A stretch of DNA of 9,186 nt from Bacteroidales bacterium (GTDB lineage: Bacteria; Bacteroidota; Bacteroidia; Bacteroidales; UBA932): positions 1 through 9,186 of the forward strand of contig SFJB01000071.1 of NCBI GenBank assembly GCA_004555145.1, in the 5' to 3' direction. This document shows, piece after piece, positions 6,714 to 9,186 of the stretch. Positions within the stretch are counted from its first letter, which is position 1. The number at the start of each line of letters is the position of its first letter. The position numbers and the translations under genes are program-made. The notes under the pieces are model-generated. The model saw only the letters and a list, made by a program, of their open reading frames with translations, did not search any database and was not told where the DNA came from.

Positions 6714-7403
6714 CTACCGCCCTTCGAAAATCTGCTTCACCTGATGGTAGCTTTCCAGATTGCCAATGTCGTAGCGCGGGCCGGGCATTTCCCATGCGTG
6801 GACTGGAGCGTGGGTGCAGAGCCAGGCGATGAGGCTTCCGGGAGCATCAATGCCGCAGCCCTCTTCAATGGCTTTGTCGATAAGTGCGAGGTCCGACCTG
6901 GTGAAATAGTAGAACGGAGGGCAGCACCAGTGGCTCTTCGGTTCAGAAGGCTTCTCCACGAGGGAGAGCACGCGGTCGCTCTCATCCACTTCAGCCACGC
7001 CGCATTTGCGCAGCCTTGCAGGGTCCGGCTCGCTGTAGCGCATAATGCAGGCGGTGCCCTTCTCCTGCCCGTAGCGAAGGAAGTCTTTCAGGCTGAAAGA
7101 CAGCAGGTTGTCTCCCGCCATCACAAACAACTCATCGTCGATTCCCCGGGACTTGATGCCAAGGGATATGTCCATCACCGCGCCGAGCCGGGACTCGTTG
7201 GTCTCGGAACCGTCGTCCACGAGGGCTATCTTATCGCGCAGAGGGTGAGCCGCGATCCACTCCCCGAATATGGATGCGAACTTGTGGTTGGAGACCACCA
7301 CGTATCCGTCCACCAGGCCGGAGCCCTCGATGTCCCCGATGAGGTGGTCAAGTATGGCCTTCCCTCCCACCTCGAGAAGGGGCTTCGGGAAGTTTTCGGT
7401 CAA
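6714..7403 (-). pseudogene. Sugar-1-phosphate nucleotidyltransferase, N-terminally truncated
   Basis: Family role: transfers NMP from an NTP to a sugar 1-phosphate, making an NDP-sugar. The readable part begins TENFPKPLLEVGGKAILDHL, which normally follows a glycine-rich LAAG-x-x-(T/S)RL nucleotide-binding signature and the phrase PLT. That signature is absent and nothing like it occurs upstream in any frame. The rest is well kept: KPLLEVGGKA, the metal-binding VMAGDNLL, SLVEKPSEP, FYYFTRSDL and the C-terminal YDIGNLESYHQVKQIFEG. About 18-20 residues are missing, including the catalytic signature, so the product should be inactive. The only available start is a TTG at 7403 at the breakpoint. 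Apart from the lost 5' end the frame is undamaged, so the event is recent or is an assembly fault. Confidence 0.8.
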
Positions 7404-8451
7404 TGAGCGCCATGCAGCAACCCTTGAACCCCGCGCCGCTGAAACGGCCGCCGTAGATACCGTCCGTGCGCGTCATGATCTCGTAGAGCGCGATCTGCTC
7501 CGGTGCACCCGACTCCCAATTGTGGATACTGCTCCACCCCGATTCGAAGGAGAGTTTGCCGTACGCCTCGATGTCCCCGCGGCGCCAGGCTTCGGCACCC
7601 TTTTCCACGCGCTCGAACTCGGTGTACCAGTGCTCGCAGCGGCGTGCCCAGTTCACCGGAAGGCGGTCCTTGTACTGCTCGTACACCTCGCGGGGTACGT
7701 TTCTCGCCATCGCCTCGTTGAACTTGCCGTACTCCATCCCGGCAAAGGCCTGGAGTGCGTACACTCCCGAACGGAGCTCGTCCACGCGCATATTGTATTT
7801 CGAGCCGACCAGGCTGTGCTCGAGCCCGGAGTAGAAGATTGCGATTTTGTACGGTTTCATTTTCCCGCTGCGCGGAATGAGCTCGTAGCTCCCGTCGCGC
7901 GTGTCGAGGTAGAGAAGCTGATCCTTGCGGCTCAGCACCTCGCAGCTCTGGTCGAGCTTGCCCACGCTGACCCCGACATAGTTCAGCTCGGCATCGTAGG
8001 CAACGTCTATAATCTCCTGAGGCTTAAGCTTCAAGCCGTTTACGGCACAGAGGGCTCCGAGGAAGGAGATGATTACGGCTGCGGATGAGGAAAGGCCTCC
8101 GATCGGCAGCGACCCCTCGATGACTCCGCATAGTCCGACCTCAAGCCTGTATTTCCGGCGCAGGGCGATGGTGGCTCCGCGAAGGTAGTCGGCCCAGTCG
8201 TTCTGCTTCTGTCCGGGGACTGAGTCGATGTGCCACTGGGCCCTCTTAGGGAACTGGAGGGAGACCATCTCGATGACTCCGTTCTATTTGGGAGCATAGG
8301 CTATGTGTATGCCTTTGTCTATGGCAAAACCTGTAATCTTGCCGAGGTTGTGGTCGGAATGTGCGCCGATGGGGCAGATTCTGTATGGGCAGAAGGAAAG
8401 CGCTTCGGGCTCCCTTCCGTAAATCTGGCTGAATTTCTGTTCGCAGAGCAT
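7401..8451 (-). pseudogene. Galactokinase-like GHMP kinase with a nonsense codon and a lost C-terminus
   Basis: From ATG 8451-8449 one frame gives a GHMP sugar kinase. The galactokinase-like signature CPYRICPIGAHSDHNLGKIT is at residues 21-40. Codon 56 is TAG (8286-8284) in an otherwise continuous alignment: ...AYAPK-stop-NGVIEMVSL. The ATP-binding motif GSLPIGGLSSSAAV is at 113-126, an Asp in KLDQ (residue 167) fits the catalytic base, and motif 3 GGRFSGAGFKGCC is at 334-346. Similarity stops at ALID (351), where the sequence switches into the nucleotidyltransferase, so about 35-45 C-terminal residues are lost. After the breakpoint the frame runs meaninglessly to TGA at 7350-7348. With the next gene it would have made a sugar 1-phosphate and then an NDP-sugar. 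The sugar is unknown. Confidence 0.85.
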
Positions 8452-8470
8452 AGTCGGGTTATTGATTGCA

Positions 8471-8478
8471 CAAATTTA
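8471..8478 (-). promoter_or_regulatory. Putative -7 element upstream of the GHMP kinase
   Basis: TAAATTTG on the - strand (8478 to 8471) matches TAnnTTTG exactly and lies 19 bp before the ATG at 8451, the same layout as the xylB promoter. No TTTG is seen at the -33 position. The match supports ATG 8451 as the original start of the decayed gene. Confidence 0.45.
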
Positions 8479-8492
8479 ACAATTATTCCTGA

Positions 8493-8744
8493 GTTTGCTA
8501 TTATCCGCAGAATTTCCGCTTTGCCGGCAGGCAGCGTCATCTTTTTGATTATCTGGGCTCGCCTCTGCTTTTCGCCAGCCGTTATCCGCAATCGGGTGAT
8601 TTTGTCCGCTGGCTGATGTCTATTCCGAACAGGTATGTTCACTTCGGGGATTTTGACCTTGCCGGGATACACATCTATCTGAGCGAGTTCCGTAAGTATC
8701 TGAATCCTTCCCGCTGCGAGTATTTCATTCCTGAAAATGATTGA
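8493..8744 (+). pseudogene. Remnant of a Toprim-like protein (resembles the JetD C-terminal domain)
   Basis: An open frame without a start runs 83 codons from just after a TGA (8490-8492) to TGA 8742-8744. It contains HLFDYLGSPLLFASRYPQSG, FVRWLMSIPNRY, then HFGDFDLAGIHIYLSEFRKY and a short tail ending FIPEND. The GDFDLAGIHIY segment looks like the Toprim DxD motif as it appears in DUF2220/JetD-type nucleases of Wadjet defence loci and related proteins (GD-x-D-x-x-G-x-x-IY). Both the N-terminus and the region after FIPE are absent, so this is a fragment. Its 5' end abuts the GHMP kinase promoter and its 3' end is 5 bp from the stop of the next ORF on the other strand. Family assignment is tentative; that it is a coding remnant is fairly secure. 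Confidence 0.5.
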
Positions 8745-8749
8745 ATAGC

Positions 8750-9136
8750 TTAAAAGCCACCGTTCAGGAATGCTCGGGTCTGGACATAACTGGGCTCGTA
8801 GTAGGCGCCGGTGTTATAATCATTTATGACATCGCAGACAGGGGAGTAATATACTTTATTGATTATTGACAGTAAATCGTCCGTGTCGTTGAGAGACTCT
8901 ATCAATCGGGCATACACCTTGCCCATCTGTGTGGGAGAAGGAAATTTATCGGTGTATTCAGGATTGACTTTCGTGACATGGACATTTCCACTCTTCATAT
9001 TGTACCGGTCTATCCACTCGTCCTTAACTTGCTTAGGGTTCAGGCAATGATTCGTTTGGGCCCATATTTCTCTTTCCTTTCTGCCTCTAGCCATAACCTT
9101 ATACGTATATTTCTGGGACTGCCCCGAACTGACCAT
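8750..9136 (-). CDS. Hypothetical protein, 128 residues
   Basis: I do not recognise this protein. The first ATG (9136) gives 128 residues; a second in-frame ATG at codon 15 starts MARGRKEREIW and is an equally plausible start. The N-terminal part is basic (ARGRKERE); the rest is polar with many Asn, Asp and Tyr (VYYSPVCDVINDYNTGAYYE). No signal peptide or membrane segment is visible. The region is more AT-rich than the xyl operon, like the adjoining Toprim-like remnant, which hints at a transferred or mobile-element origin. It could itself be the C-terminal fragment of a longer protein, but an in-frame TGA lies 24 bp upstream of the first ATG. No TAnnTTTG promoter is visible up to the window edge. 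Confidence 0.55.
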   Translation of the reverse strand: MVSSGQSQKYTYKVMARGRKEREIWAQTNHCLNPKQVKDEWIDRYNMKSGNVHVTKVNPEYTDKFPSPTQMGKVYARLIESLNDTDDLLSIINKVYYSPVCDVINDYNTGAYYEPSYVQTRAFLNGGF

Positions 9137-9186
9137 TCTTGTATGACTTGCGTATTGACGATAATTTATTCAGTCCTTTAAAGTCT

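Noticed and set aside
6636..8088. Long + strand ORFs of 256 and 272 residues
   Set aside because: They are shadows of the nucleotidyltransferase and GHMP kinase remnants, whose conserved motifs are on the - strand.
8284..8286. TAG recoded as glutamine (code 15-like)
   Set aside because: The site would fit a Gln codon, but xylA and the nucleotidyltransferase remnant both end at TAG, and there is no phage context.
8230..8672. ORFs of 128 (+) and 117 (-) residues over the GHMP kinase 5' end
   Set aside because: The true frame here is the - strand kinase N-terminus interrupted by TAG; these frames contain no family motifs.

Overview
The window looks like chromosome from a gut or rumen Bacteroidota (Bacteroidales-type) bacterium. 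The xylose isomerase has the length and motifs of the Bacteroidetes/anaerobic-fungus class, the starts of the intact genes lack Shine-Dalgarno sequences, and several gene starts carry the Bacteroidetes -7 element TAnnTTTG. No taxon below phylum is claimed.

Left part (1-4803): a pentose-utilisation locus on the + strand. It opens with the C-terminal end of what looks like a GH43-type beta-xylosidase. A tRNA-Gly(CCC) on the opposite strand follows, then a tight xylulokinase - xylose isomerase - xylose/H+ symporter operon (xylB-xylA-xylE-like), closed by a strong hairpin terminator. Together these would release xylose from xylo-oligosaccharides, import it, isomerise it to xylulose and phosphorylate it for the pentose phosphate pathway.

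Middle (4711-6165): about 1.45 kb with no credible gene but unusually rich in structure. It holds a run of short-loop hairpins (4805-5008), a 165-bp AT-richer element with 18-bp perfect inverted ends and two nested inverted repeats whose arms co-vary (5117-5281), an array of about twelve related units strictly alternating 63 and 51 bp (5418-6103), and a 17-bp triplet repeat (6104-6154).

Right part (6166-9186): mostly on the - strand. A DUF2721-type membrane protein appears intact. Upstream of it lie two decayed sugar-activation genes. A galactokinase-like GHMP kinase has an in-frame TAG at codon 56 and has lost its C-terminus. A sugar-1-phosphate nucleotidyltransferase has lost the N-terminus that carries its nucleotide-binding signature. 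The two are joined at one breakpoint near 7398-7402. A + strand remnant of a Toprim-like (JetD-like) protein and an unrecognised 128-residue ORF finish the window.

I see no clear new defence or biosynthetic system. The best candidates for something undescribed are the alternating 63/51-bp array and the 165-bp nested-palindrome element.
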